Notes: generated from the sequence alone by a model not told the origin. A DNA stretch of 64,000 nucleotides from Homarus americanus (GCF_018991925.1 NW_024732309.1:171001-235000); one strand, 5' to 3'; numbered from the stretch's first letter, positions 38,801-48,720 are shown. Program-made: numbers and translations.

Positions 38801-41800
38801 ATTAACTGTATTTCATCAGTCTAAATACTGTGCGTTTTCTTTACACAATGATCAAATATGCTGTCCGGGTATAACGGATGTGTGGCGTTCACAAAATACA
38901 ACCCTGTATCCATACACCATTGTAGGGTGGAACAAGTACTGTATGTACTGTACTTTTAAATTGAGGCCAAGGTTGTACAGTACAGGTACAGTGCTAAAAA
39001 AATAAATCTTACATCTTTACCTCAAGAGACTCTCATCAGAAATAAATAGTGGCCATGATACCTATGTAAAAAATAAGAGTGTGGTGGACATAGACAGTTA
39101 CAGTACCTCGATTATCCAACTTATCGACTTTTCCAACCCACCCCTCCCCATGAGTGGCTGGCTACTGGACAACTACTGTCCTCCCATTCTCTCTGAAACT
39201 CTTGCACCTTCACATGTACAGTACAGTACAGTAATATACTACTGTAATACTGAGAGAATCTTCTGAGGTTATACTGTAATGAAATATTGTAGCATCAACT
39301 ATAACTTCAGACACAATTGTGAATTAGAGAGAATATTTATAAAAGCTTTATTTCAGCCCGTGGAGATGGGGCTCGTGTAGTGACACCCCTGTTGGTTGGA
39401 ACAATTGGTGCAGAGCCCTTCTGGGGATGAGAGGTCTCCGGGTGATGTGACGACTCTCTCAAACCTTTATACAGACATCTGACACAGTCCATAATTACCT
39501 GCACTGTACTTTACCTTCATCTTGCAGACACTCACTGGATCATTCAAATTTTCTGATACTTTACTGTATTTAGGTATTTTTAATCTTCTGCCATTCTTAT
39601 TAAATGTTACTACAGTACTGTATACATCAAAATGTAGTTCCAACTTTTTTTTTCCACAATACTTAACATCATTCAGATCTCATTATTTCAGCACAATTAA
39701 TGCAGCACTGAACTTGAACATGATCATCTTGTTCTCAATGATGTTTAATGCCTGCCTCTCTAGCCAAACTGAGGATATCACTATTCACTGCTGGGACTAA
39801 GTACAGTACGTGAATCCTGTTAAACTGTTGACTCACTTGGGCCACAGTTTACCCCACACACCATTCAGGCAGCTTTCTGAAACATCTTCCCATGCCTTGC
39901 CAATGTTGTCAATTGCATGAAGAATGTTGAAGCCACGCCAATATTCTCGGATTGTGTGTTTATTATCTCTGTCTGTAGCCTTGAGCAGCTGGGCCATGGT
40001 ACGGCATAAATAATACGCCTTGAATGCGGCGATGGCGCCTTGGTCCATAGGCTGCATCAGTGCTGTCGTGTTGGGAGGCAGGAATACAACTTTTACACTG
40101 TCATGCAAGTCGTTGAGATTGGGAGGATGAGCTGGAGCATTGTCTAGGATCAGAAGAATTTTGAAGTCATGTTTCTCCTTGGCACAGTATTCCTTCAGTG
40201 CAGGGACGGCGTACACTGTTAACCACCGGCTAGATATGGTGCCGATTATCCATGCCTTCTTGTTTGCCTTGTAGATCATTGGAAGGTGATTCTTAGAGTA
40301 ACCTTTCAAGGCACGAGAAATCAGCATAGGCTTCAGCTTGAAGTCGCCGGCATCGTTCGAGCCAAGCAGCAGCGTCAAGCAGTCTTTTGCCGCTTTAAGA
40401 CTTGACGCTCTTTTCTCTTCCGTGGAGATATAGGTCCTCTCAGGCATCCTCTTCCAAAAGAGACCGGTCTCATCCACAATGAAGACTTGCTTCGGTGAAG
40501 AGCCTCCTTCCTGGATAATCTGTTTGAATTATGGCGGGAATGTCTCGGCAGCAACTGTATCTGAACTGGCAGCTTCACCAGTCATCTTAATATTGTGGAA
40601 GTTATAACGATACTTAAATCATTGAAACCATCCTCGGCTGGCCGTAAAGGCCTCTTCCTTCGATCCTTCACCCTTTTCTGCCTTTAAGTTGTCAAACAAG
40701 GATCTGGCCTTTTGCTGGATAACCATAAGGCTCACAGGAGCATTGCGTTGATTCTGGTCCTCCATCCACATCTTCTCCACCTTTTCTATCACAATGCTTC
40801 GAGTATGAGTTGTCTTAGTAGCACTCAGAGAAGAACCACTTCCAGCACTAACCTTAACCTTGTCAGCGTTGGTCCGGATAGTACGCACCATTGTGGGGGT
40901 TGGTTAGACCAAGCACAGCGGCTATGTCCACAGCACGTTCCCCTTTTTCAAAACGGGTTAATACATCCATTTTTGTACCAGGGTAATGGCCTTACATTGC
41001 CTCTTCACTACACTAGCATCAGTAGCACTTGACGAGTGCTTGGAAGCCATTTCGAATGGTTAGAGTACAGTTTTAGAGCAAAAGCACTTGAGCACATACA
41101 AATAATGTGAAGTCGTAACAAAGACTGGCTCGGCGTCGCTTGGGGACGCTGTGAAGTTCGGCGAGCGAGGGTAGCACGCCGAGCCGAGACAGCATAGCGG
41201 GGCCAGACAAGAGCGGCTGATTCGCCGTAGAAAGTAGTCTGTGATGGTGCAAAACGACGTAGTAATGAACCACCGTCCCGGCCTCTAAAATTTAGTGACG
41301 CAGTACCGAAATGGGATGACGTTAAGGTAGTAGGTAGCTATCGAACAGGGAGGTACTACCGCCTGGGAAGATATTGGAAACATAATGTTATCTACCAGTA
41401 GACCCTGCTGCCATATGGCATCACGAAAATTGTGACCAAGTGACCAATTCCAGGGTTTAAATTTTCTTTTACTTTGACAACACAACAAACAGTGATCCCT
41501 CGGTTAACGAGCGCCTCAGTTAATGAATTACCTTCCATAAGATTCTTCACTTCGGTTAACGAGCAATCCCTCGATTAACAAATTCCTTACGAGCGCCCCT
41601 CAACATGTTTTCGCTTGCTCACTCGCTGTCGTATTAGTCCACCAATACAGTAATCGGTTCTAGGGCTTAAATTCCTTACCCTTTTAGTAAATATCAAGAA
41701 GGTTGTACTGTTCAATCATTTTAGAAGGTTTTTATTAATTTTTTTAGTCATTTTAACAATTATTGAACATAATTGAAGTACAGGAAACTAGTTTTTTGTG

Positions 41801-44800
41801 CACCAAACAGCCACTCAACACACCAAGCTTGGCGTCAGTTTGTTTACCAGTTCAGAGGAAGGAACATCTTGTTTGAGACTCTTCAACATAAATGCTTTTT
41901 TTGTGTTTCCAGTCAAATTATTGGTCATTTTGAAATATATTTTACATATTGATAATATATAGCACAGTGCAATGTTGATTTAAAGAAAATAATCTTGAAT
42001 TACACCAAGTGAACTAAAATTTTATGGGTGAAATGGCGGCATGGGGTGACTTCTCTTCCACCCCAATGCTTTCTCTTCTCCCTTCTCCTCCACCCCCATT
42101 CTAATTCCCATCATCATCATTATCAACCAGGAGCCTTCTACATGCACACCTCAAAGTAAGTGTACTTTACTGCATTTATTTTTCGTTTGTACGTAATTTT
42201 CGGTGAGCTGGAACCAATTACCCAAAAACCCATTGAAACAATGGTTTAGGTTAACGAGCAACCTTCTGGAACGAATTGTGCTCGTTAACCGAGGGACCAC
42301 TGAACAAATATTGTTTCTCACTCTTGATTTTTTTAATTTTTGTATTTATTTATGGTTCTTTATTATTATTATTATAATCTCTCTTAGGCTTTGTTACAAT
42401 ACACAACAATCTGTGACTCACTTAAGCATCTTCATTATCACACCCATGAGAGGTGTGAACATTCAGAGACTTAAGTTGTTCCTATTGACGAGATCTAACT
42501 AATGGTAAACACAATATTGGGTAAAACTGCAGTTTCGGACAATATGGCTCTCGAGTTGAGCAATGTGTTTTTCCAAAGGTTTAGATAATGTTCTTTCTTC
42601 GACGTTTCCGTCGTAAATGACCATCACCTAACCTAACCTACTAACCCGGTAAAATTTCACTTGTCATCAAGGTTAATGTACTGGACCAATATCCATAATG
42701 GAAAAGGTGTAACTAACCTACCTTGAGGCAAAAAGAGGGATGGAACTGCATCATCCCTTAATGTCCGTTGTCTCTTTGGCGTTTCAATTCCAAGGCAACG
42801 ATATTTCAGGTTATCTTTGTAGTCACATTCCTTAAAATGTACTGAACACATCAATGCACTGTCTGCTTTAATGTCATCAGCTCGGCAACAGGAATAAATC
42901 CACCGCTGTCTAAATTGTTTTTCCTTTGGAAAGCGGAAATATTTAATGCTTGATCCTGCTGTTTTTCTTCTTGTGTTATTGCATCCATATACTGAACAAT
43001 TTCTCGGCATATCTGCAGCATTGAGGCCAGTTCAATGAAAATGTACTACGTCACAAAATATTATATTGATTGCCTCAGACAGTAGTGTGAACACACAAAT
43101 GGCCCGGGTCAGACTGGGGTCAACTTGACAAGGAGACCAGGTAGGGTGGATCAGCTGACACCCTCACTCCCGCGTGCCCGACCTCTCAACAATGACCTTG
43201 GTTGCCACTATACGAAATCGAAGTTGAAACTGTTTTTCTGATGGTGTTTGATGTGTTATGAACGAATTTAACCTTCATTCTGGCGCATATCAATACTTTC
43301 TGAGAGAAGCACTCCCTCCTCCCATCTCGGAATCTAGAAATTTTCTTCAAAAATCAAGGTAAAATAAGTGTTCAAAACACATCGAAACCATAACCCTAAC
43401 CAACCTGACCTAACCTAACCTAACTGGGGAGCTCCACAGTCGTTCAATGTTCCGCTCAGAATTGTCAAAACTACTGACTGCTACTATAAAGTTCCCGAGA
43501 TGGTGTAGTGCCCCCCTCCCCCTAGTAATTTTAGGTCATTTGCGACGGAAAAGTCATAGAAAAAAATTGTCTAGACCATCGGAAAAAACACATTCTCGAA
43601 CAACTGGTGGCAATGCTGTTCTCAGACATGACTATACATTCTTGAGTTAAAGAAACATAGTAATGAAACTTAAAAATAAAGGAGGGAATCAAATATTGAC
43701 CACGACCTTCACCCTTGAAGTTATATAACACCGTAAACCTTACCTCCTTTAGAGTTCTCATCAGCCGACTCCTCCGTACCCCGTTCATTACCCTCACTTA
43801 TCACTAACTTATCCTCGTCATCTTCACTAGAGTCTTTCTCATCTTCACTTCCCTCAATATCTACTTGAGGTTGAGGTTCCTCTGGTTCTTCCACCTCCAT
43901 TTTATTGTCCTTTTCCTCCTCACAATCATCTGTTCTACTCGACTCATCAATAGATTCTTTACTATCACTTTCCTTAGTTTGTACCTCCCCATTTGTCAAC
44001 ACATCAGTAGTCTCGCCACTAGAGTTTCCCTGAGCAGCCAGTTTAGTATGGTTATCATTAATGTCTTGCTCCTCCTCCTCCCCGCCTCCCGTTTTCTTCG
44101 ACTTGCCAGCCTCGTCCATGGGTGAGTCCATGGCTCCGGCCGCACAGTCATCCGGGATCATACTGTGGTCGCCTGGGGAAGAACACAACTTACTGTTACA
44201 ACATCAATAAATGGTATACAGTATATGTAAATTACTTAAGATTATTATAATAATGGTTGGTTAAAAGTCAATAATGGATAACAGTTGCAATATATATATA
44301 TACACATACACTCAAGGCTGGGCGGGTAATATCTAACATCTGGGCAAAAATGAAGGACGTTTCGAGACTTACAAGTACAAAGTCGAGAGCCTTTTTTGGT
44401 ACAGTCACTCAAAGCTCACAAAAACTGGTGCCCAAATCAGATAATAAACGATGGAATATCCCTCTGGCAGCACGGCCACCCACGCGTCCGTCACACCGAC
44501 TAACACGACGGAAACTCAGGGAACTACCACTCCCGAGTCCCGGATAATAGTTCAAGGTCAACCTAGCCTGGGGCTTTGACTCAGGGTGGGTGGAAGGCTG
44601 GGCTAAACGTGGCCCGCCTAACATTACTCAGCAGTGTGGTGTTCACGGTGGCTCCCCTCCCAGAATACCCTAATAATAGCTGGAACTTTTCTATAATGGC
44701 ATTTCCGAGTATTTACCCCGTCGTTGGCTCAGCAACGTTTACCTATATCTGGGTCAAATATGAGTTATTTTAGACATAAAATGAAAAATAGCGTAAAACT

Positions 44801-46887
44801 ACATAGTACACAGGAAAAATGTGTACTGGACACAGCAGCCGTATATATCTCCACTTCGGTTCCCATATACTGTTGATAGACGAACAGTGGACATTCATTT
44901 TATAGTAACATCAATTACCCTGTTCATTATACTGTAGATAACCAACGTTTATGTCACCAACTCAGCCCCACAATACCACGATGAACACCACAGTACAATT
45001 AAGAAACAATAAAGTATAGGATAAACAGGTGATTATCGTACGGTTTTTGGTGATGTCACGCACCACCAACACGAGTGAACGTGTAAAGCTCACCAAGATG
45101 TCACGCGGGACGAACACAAGGCCATACTTGTTGACACACAGGGCGGTATAGACTTATGGAAGCAGCATTCGACCCCAAACAACACACCAAATGACACCCG
45201 CACTCATTCCTATGACTCAGTTTCATGACGGGGAGCGAACTTTTGTCCCTGACTGTACATTATAGGCGTCATCCTTTCAGTATTATTTAAGATTGTATGA
45301 GTAGTGATGAAAGTTGATGAACAAAAAAGAAACCACGCGCCCCCCGTCAAGTTATACAGCCACACCAACTAAAGACGCAACAGTAAACCCTTGATATGAC
45401 GTCACTTCCGGCAGGCAGGGAGGGCAGACCACTCAGTAACCAGGACGCCCGACCCACACGAGACAGCGGAAGGTTGACGGCACAGATTCTCCGCTAAACG
45501 TAACACTACCTGGAATTATCTGCCGTTCGATTTATCACGTTAACATGACATGGTGTAAGTATCTGCAGTCACTGACAAGTTAGAGAGGGAACAATGCGGA
45601 CTGTGCCGTGTGTTATTTTCGGGAGTGAGCTCAAGACTGGGCCGGGGTGGTAGAGTCAAGGCAGGTGGGTGGCACGCCGGTCCAGGGAGGGGAGGGTGTA
45701 CAAGGCCTGGGGGAGGGAGTGTGAGACCTGAGGCAGGGTGGGGATCACTAGGAGAGGGTTGCCACACCGGGAACTGCCCACGCCTTCTGGGAAAACTGGC
45801 CACGGAGCTTCACAGGCGGCGCCCAGGATATCTTATCATTAACCCCGGACACACGCACACACCTTCCACGAACAGATAAGACATTCAGTACTCATCCAAG
45901 AGTATATAGTACTTCGGAGAAAACTTATTCCAAATTTAACAATGTATTTATTTTCTTAAAAGCTGCGCCCGTTAATTGTACGAGTCCACGGTCTACTAAA
46001 TATTCGGCCGTCACTAATCAACCGACCTACTGAAATAAAATGTCATACTCTAACAAGTTGTACTTCACTCACAGGTCCGGGAGGTAAACAAAGGTAGTGG
46101 CCACACACACCTTCACTACTGGACCACACTTTTGGGTAACACCAGACGATTTATTCAGCACCAAGATTCCCGTAAAATACAACTGTAGGTCCACAATAGG
46201 TAGTAATTAATACACGTGCTAATTGAGTAACATGCGATATTCCAGACAACATTTGATTGTTCTCATCATTGGTGAGCCACAAGTCCACGTACCTGAGGAA
46301 GGATGGTTAGCGAGAACCCCCGTCAATATCTGCAGTAGATACTGGCCCACGTAGTGACCTGACTCTTGCGCCCCGCTGGATGCCAGACTCCGCACTGAGG
46401 CCTCCTCCTCATCCTCCTCTGAGGGAAAGGACGAATCACTCTTGTTGCTGGCCACACTCTGCCAGTCCCCACACGCTGCCTCGCCCCTCACACTTTTGCT
46501 GTCACTCTCACTGTTTCCTACCACAAACACTCCGCTCTTGACTAGGTCCTCCAGAGTCAAGGTCATGTCACCTTCATGGGTCTTCTGAGGCTCGCTCACC
46601 CTCTCAAGTTTGGATAATTCGAATATTCTCTTGTAGCTGCGGGCATTCCAAGCATAATACTCCATAAGGCGTCTCACCACCTCGTCAGTAGTGGCCAGGG
46701 GCGCCAGCTGGGCGATGTGATGTGAACAGATCCTAGACCAGCGAGTAAGTTCGCGAACGTTGCTGTTTCCAAAAACCTGCTGTAAGGTGTGGAAAAGGCT
46801 TGGATATTTCCAGGGCAGGCGATGGAACGACGCCCCGACTTTGGCCTTCTTGACGGTGCACGTCTTGATGAGGCAAGATGATCCCAT
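29785..46887 (-). CDS. THAP-like / coiled-coil / MYND zinc-finger protein, ten coding exons
   Basis: Spliced gene model. Coding exons, in order: 46,887-46,293; 44,172-43,744; 37,736-37,537; 37,240-36,947; 36,439-36,084; 34,250-34,022; 33,356-33,204; 31,730-31,578; 30,901-30,761; 29,826-29,785. Every junction has an AG acceptor and a GT donor, except exon 7, where a GC donor is favoured. All phases match, giving about 863 residues. Visible domains: a THAP-like C-x4-C...C-x2-H finger (residues ~5-57), an acidic Ser/Glu/Asp-rich region (~200-341), a basic Pro-Lys-Arg segment (~350-380) resembling a nuclear localisation signal, a charged coiled coil (~405-450), Gly/Ser/Pro-rich linkers, and a C-terminal MYND finger (~822-861). 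Known: THAP fingers bind DNA and MYND fingers bind proline-rich peptides in co-repressors. Inferred: a nuclear chromatin or transcription regulator. I do not recognise a named orthologue. Confidence 0.75.
30761..30901 (-). CDS. Exon 9: first part of MYND zinc finger
   Basis: The acceptor is TATCCAAACAG and the donor is TGTCAG|GTAAGG, phase 0, 47 codons. A basic Ser-rich lead is followed by six of the zinc ligands of a MYND finger: C-x2-C-x8-C-x2-C-x5-C-x3-C, including FVCAGCGNQWYCSRECQ. The last ligands are in exon 10. Confidence 0.9.
31578..31730 (-). CDS. Exon 8: Ser/Ala/Leu-rich segment
   Basis: The acceptor is ATCAATGCAG and the donor is GCCCAG|GTGAGT, phase 0 at both ends, 51 codons. 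It is rich in Ser, Ala, Thr and Leu with no recognised domain. It is placed in the gene by its strong splice sites, matching phase and position between exons 7 and 9. Confidence 0.7.
32281..33166. mobile_element. ~890-bp Tigger-like non-autonomous element with internal hairpin
   Basis: The left end TAGATTCCCTGTTATCCGGG is an imperfect inverted match to the right end (GGATTCTGGATAAACTGGGA, 33,144-33,163). Inside are a pair of ~70-bp direct repeats (about 32,450-32,520 and 32,630-32,703) and a hairpin at 32,882-32,960. No coding frame. It lies in intron 7 of the MYND gene, just downstream of the exon 7 donor. Confidence 0.55.
32882..32960. repeat. Inverted repeat (hairpin)
   Basis: ATTGTAGTGTGGTA (32,882-32,895) pairs perfectly with TACCACACTACAAT (32,947-32,960). 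An inner pair, CTAAGAGATGGA (32,911-32,922) with TCCATCTCTTAG (32,930-32,941), closes on a 7-base loop. The unpaired bulges are 15 and 5 bases. Confidence 0.85.
33204..33356 (-). CDS. Exon 7: Pro/Ser/Thr-rich linker, donor uncertain
   Basis: The acceptor is TTCCTTTAG at 33,357. Two donors keep phase 0: a GC donor at 33,203 (AAAG|GCAAGA, close to the consensus of GC-AG introns), giving 51 codons, or an internal ACA|GTGAGG at 33,281, giving 25 codons. No usable GT follows before the CA repeat at 33,187. The encoded peptide is Pro/Ser/Thr-rich with a short Ala/Leu helix at the end. Confidence 0.65.
34022..34250 (-). CDS. Exon 6: basic/Ser-rich segment and short helix
   Basis: The acceptor is CCAACCAACAG and the donor is CCACAG|GTAAGT. 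One base completes the Arg codon from exon 5 and the exon ends in phase 0. It encodes an Arg/Asp-rich start (RATRGAWRHRYDGDKRSS), a Ser run, then an amphipathic segment (SYKDVLLRFAELTQIEK) that looks like a small interaction helix. Confidence 0.8.
36084..36439 (-). CDS. Exon 5: Gly/Ser/Pro-rich linker
   Basis: The acceptor is TATTTTACAG and the donor is CATCAG|GTAATA, phase 0 in and phase 2 out. The 118 codons are rich in Gly, Ser, Pro and Asn. They end in a conserved-looking helix and loop (VQHLIAAHRKENPNTPPIR), whose last Arg codon is completed by exon 6. Confidence 0.8.
36947..37240 (-). CDS. Exon 4: coiled coil
   Basis: The acceptor is ATAATTTCAG and the donor is CCAG|GTATAT, phase 0 at both ends. 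The first ~40 residues are highly charged and helical (KQKEEEWNTLLRLQKRKEE, then RLARRRHVLLMK), with heptad-like Leu/Ile spacing. An acidic EEEVQGEEGSEE stretch and a Met/Leu/Gly/Ser-rich tail follow. This is probably the dimerisation or partner-binding part of the protein. Confidence 0.85.
37537..37736 (-). CDS. Exon 3: basic NLS-like segment
   Basis: The acceptor is TTTTGTAG and the donor is TTGAG|GTAGGT. The first two bases complete a codon begun in the previous exon (phase 1 in, phase 0 out). It encodes a poly-Ala start, then an S/T-P-K-R-rich stretch with two basic clusters (PKRSEKRP and TKRPRP), suggesting a bipartite nuclear localisation signal, then the start of the coiled coil. Confidence 0.8.
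39101..39125 (+). repeat. Tigger-type terminal repeat end, partner not found
   Basis: CAGTACCTCGATTATCCAAC resembles pogo/Tigger ends (CAGT-n-CCTCG-n-TTATCC). The inverted partner was not found nearby. It may be the outer end of the element that carried the transposase at 39.8-41.05 kb. Confidence 0.3.
39833..41050 (-). pseudogene. Decayed pogo/Tigger (TIGD1-like) transposase
   Basis: The frame opens at ATG 41,050 (MASKHSSSATDASVV...). It shifts frame near 40,971 and again near 40,895. The N-terminal helix-turn-helix half continues as MVRTIRTNADKVK. Two in-frame stops follow: TGA after GWFQ (probable CGA to TGA) and TAA after ETFPP. The DDE domain is otherwise clear: VDETGLFW (first Asp), LILDNAPAHP (second Asp), NTTALMQPMDQG (third Asp), ending GVWGKLWPK-stop, short of the usual Tigger C-terminus. 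It sits in intron 2 of the MYND gene, in the same orientation. It is inactive. Confidence 0.9.
41490..42302. mobile_element. 813-bp Tigger-type non-autonomous DNA element
   Basis: The left end CAGTGATCCCTCGGTTAACG (41,490-41,509) is matched by its inverted complement CGTTAACCGAGGGACCACTG at 42,283-42,302. The interior has no coding frame and contains degenerate extra copies of the end motif (41,553-41,580). The AACAAA on both sides (41,484-41,489 and 42,303-42,308) may be a target duplication, though pogo elements normally duplicate only TA, so it may be chance. Confidence 0.75.
42722..43010 (-). CDS. Canonical THAP-domain first exon inside intron 2
   Basis: ATG at 43,010 opens 96 codons ending at a donor CAAG|GTAGGT (phase 1). 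All hallmarks of a THAP DNA-binding domain are visible: C5-x4-C10 (CSVYGC), YFRFP, a central Trp (QRWIY), MCSVHF giving C-x2-H, and a terminal AVPSLF box. Its phase-1 donor fits exon 3 of the MYND gene (37,736), so it could be an alternative first exon giving a ~618-residue isoform without exons 1-2. It could also be the start of a separate or dead gene, or a P-element-type transposase relic, since those also begin with THAP domains. No other downstream exon was identified for it. Confidence 0.75.
43744..44172 (-). CDS. Exon 2: acidic region
   Basis: The acceptor is a pyrimidine run ending in CCCCAG at 44,173 and the donor is GGAG|GTAAGG. It enters and leaves in phase 1, matching exon 1 upstream and exon 3 downstream. 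It encodes about 143 residues rich in Glu, Asp, Ser and Lys, with runs such as GGGEEEEQD and EDEKDSSEDDED, typical of a disordered acidic activation or histone-binding segment. An in-frame ATG at 44,160 could start a shorter isoform if transcription began between exons 1 and 2. Confidence 0.75.
45397..45411. promoter_or_regulatory. CRE + ETS motif pair, possible internal promoter
   Basis: TGACGTCA (45,397-45,404) runs directly into CACTTCCGG (ETS core; CCGGAAGTG on the minus strand). This pairing is common in housekeeping core promoters. It lies between exons 1 and 2, about 1.2 kb upstream of exon 2, in a GC-richer stretch, so it may drive a transcript starting translation in exon 2 (ATG at 44,160). 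Confidence 0.4.
46293..46887 (-). CDS. Exon 1: THAP-like N-terminus
   Basis: The start codon at 46,887 sits in a good context (gccATGG). The first 60 residues fit a THAP C2CH finger: C5 and C10 (C-x4-C), the FHRLP motif with the conserved proline, then 43 residues after C10 the CSHH motif (C-x2-H). The usual Phe after that His is Ile and the central Trp position is unclear, so this is a divergent THAP. The rest is helical, then Ser/Glu-rich. The donor is TCAG|GTACGT, leaving one base of a codon (phase 1). The same strand reads on past the donor for 25 more codons before a stop. Confidence 0.75.
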
Positions 46888-47620
46888 GGCAACACTAGTA
46901 AACTACTCTCACGTGTTATTGGCTAATTAACCACACAATTATCACACCTGACAGCGCTCAGGTAAACAGTGATATAAGTCTGACACGACACTATGTGACA
47001 CAAGGTCATGGTGGCGGAAGGGAGGGTGGCAGGGAGGACTTTCACTGGCAGACCAGAGTGTGTGTTGGGCAGCCAGGAACAGGACAGCTAGGATAGCGGG
47101 CCACCACCACCTCGTCCGCTTTCCACGGTAGACTGGCGGGCCGGGCCGGGGGCGAGATGGGGACGGCCACAGCAGACCCCGACCCCACGCACCCTTCAGG
47201 ATCACCCGGGGGAGGTCATGACCCGGCCTGACCCACGCCACCGCCCCGTGCGCTCATTGGCAGTCACCTGGAGGGCTGGGCTGTGATTGGTCGTAGGGAG
47301 TGAGGCAGAAGCCGGGTGGGACTGCCATGTGGACGCCAGCCACGCCGCCCCGAGCCCACCAGAAGGGACAGCTGGCCCCACCTCCCACACCACAACACCA
47401 CACACCTCTCTCTCACCACCACAACACCACACATATCTTTCCATCACCACCACACACCTCTCCCACGACACCAAAAACAACATCTCCTTCCTGCCCACCA
47501 CAAAACAAGGTGGTGGGCAGGACATTATTGAGGCTCACAAACGTCATTACAGAAACAGTTATATCAATCATTTCCATAGGCTCCCTCCCGCGTGACGTCA
47601 TCATCACAACGCACCAATAA
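46888..47620 (-). promoter_or_regulatory. GC-rich upstream region of exon 1
   Basis: This GC-richer, CpG-bearing stretch holds inverted CCAAT boxes (ATTGG at 47,256 and 47,286, which read CCAAT on the gene strand), a TGACGTCA at 47,593-47,600 and a plus-strand CCAAT at 47,614. It is the natural promoter position for the MYND gene. The start site cannot be placed from sequence. Confidence 0.4.
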
Positions 47621-48010
47621 GCATTAACCTAGAGACGATAAACTTAACTTAAACTGATCATTAATGGAATCATCGTATTTTGGGGTTCTGATTCATGAAG
47701 TTGAGTGGGGATTACGCGTGAAGGAGAGGGAGGAAGAGGAGAGTAACGCGTGAAGGAGCGGGAGGGTAAGTGGAGCACCCTGGGTGGTGGTAGTGACCAG
47801 GTGTAACAAGACCCCGGCTAGATGAACCCCCCAAACATTCCCAAGGGACTCCACCCTCCTTCCATCTCTCTCTCTCTCTACCACCAAACATTCATTTTGT
47901 CTCATCTCCAAGACTCACTCTCCTATACCACCATCGTCTCACCTTCACACACCCAACAGCAGGATACTCAGAGATTTTTATTTCTTCACTCAAAATTAGA
48001 GCTGTCGAGT
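47621..48010. other. No gene seen
   Basis: Unique sequence with a short TC run (47,865-47,880). Confidence 0.5.
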
Positions 48011-48075
48011 CATTTACAAAGGTGCACGCATCAGGTACAAAGGTGCATACGTCATTTACAAAGTGCACACGCCAA
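48011..48075. repeat. 21-bp repeat, left part (about 3 units)
   Basis: Unit GTCATTTACAAAGGTGCACA with small variants. The same unit resumes at 48,820. Confidence 0.8.
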
Positions 48076-48129
48076 AATTTGCTACCCCACACTGATTAGT
48101 CCTCAAATAGAATATGACTTCTACTGTTT

Positions 48130-48720
48130 ATGAACCACTGTCCTGCATGGTAGTGAACAGTGACATCACCCACATGACTCTGACCTATATATACTGTTAA
48201 TGAATATGATGTATTTCTTTGTGTATGAACCTCTGTCCTGCGTGGCAGTGAACAGTGGCATCACCCACATGACTCTGACCTATATATACTGTTAATGAAT
48301 ATGATTTATTTCTTTGTGTGTGAACCTCTGTCCTGCATGGTAGTGAACAGTGACATTACCCACATGACTCTGACCTATATATACTGTTAATGAATATGAT
48401 GTATTTCTTTGTGTATGAACCTCTGTCCTGCGTGGCAGTGACATCACCCACATGACTCTGACTTATATATACTGTTAATGAATATGATGTAATCCTTTGT
48501 GTATGAACCTCTGTCCTGCGTGGCAGTGAACAGTGGCATCACCCACATGACTCTGACCTATATATACTGTTAATGAATATGATGTAATTCTTTGTGTATG
48601 AACCTCTGTCCTGCGTGGCAGTGAACAGTGGCATCACCCACATGACTCTGACCTATATATACTGTTAATGAATATGATGTAATTCTTTGTGTGTGAACCT
48701 CTGTCCTGCGTGGCAGTGAG
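48130..48720. repeat. 95-bp tandem array, about 6 copies
   Basis: Unit contains GAACCTCTGTCCTGC, GCATCACCCACATGACTCTG and ACCTATATATACTGTTAATG. One copy has a ~12-base deletion near 48,437. The array is followed by a unique stretch ending CTCAATAAATTTGTAAATCA. Confidence 0.92.

Larger units (their letters stand above)
37737..43743 (-). other. Intron 2 of the MYND gene
   Basis: A ~6.0-kb intron holding the Tigger pseudogene, an orphan Tigger end, the 813-bp element and the canonical THAP exon. The rest is AT-rich and empty. The other introns (1.9 kb after exon 1, 0.3-1.8 kb elsewhere) hold nothing but the 32.3-33.2 kb element and short GT runs. Confidence 0.6.

Noticed and set aside
41127..41186. 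GC-rich inverted repeat (GGCTCGGCGT / ACGCCGAGCC) as a functional hairpin
   Set aside because: Arms are only 10 bp with a 40-base loop, upstream of a dead transposase. Most likely part of the old element's leader.
43447..43650. Plus-strand 67-codon frame next to exon 2
   Set aside because: No start context, no splice partner and no recognisable domain.
45610..45879. Gly-rich 89-codon frame in the GC-rich patch at 45.6 kb
   Set aside because: No ATG in a good context, no splice support, and the reverse strand is equally open. Better explained as promoter-type GC-rich DNA.
47287..47620. Divergent plus-strand gene starting near 47.3 kb (MWTPATPP...)
   Set aside because: Thr/His/Pro low complexity from ACCACAACACC repeats. 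Three frames are open together.
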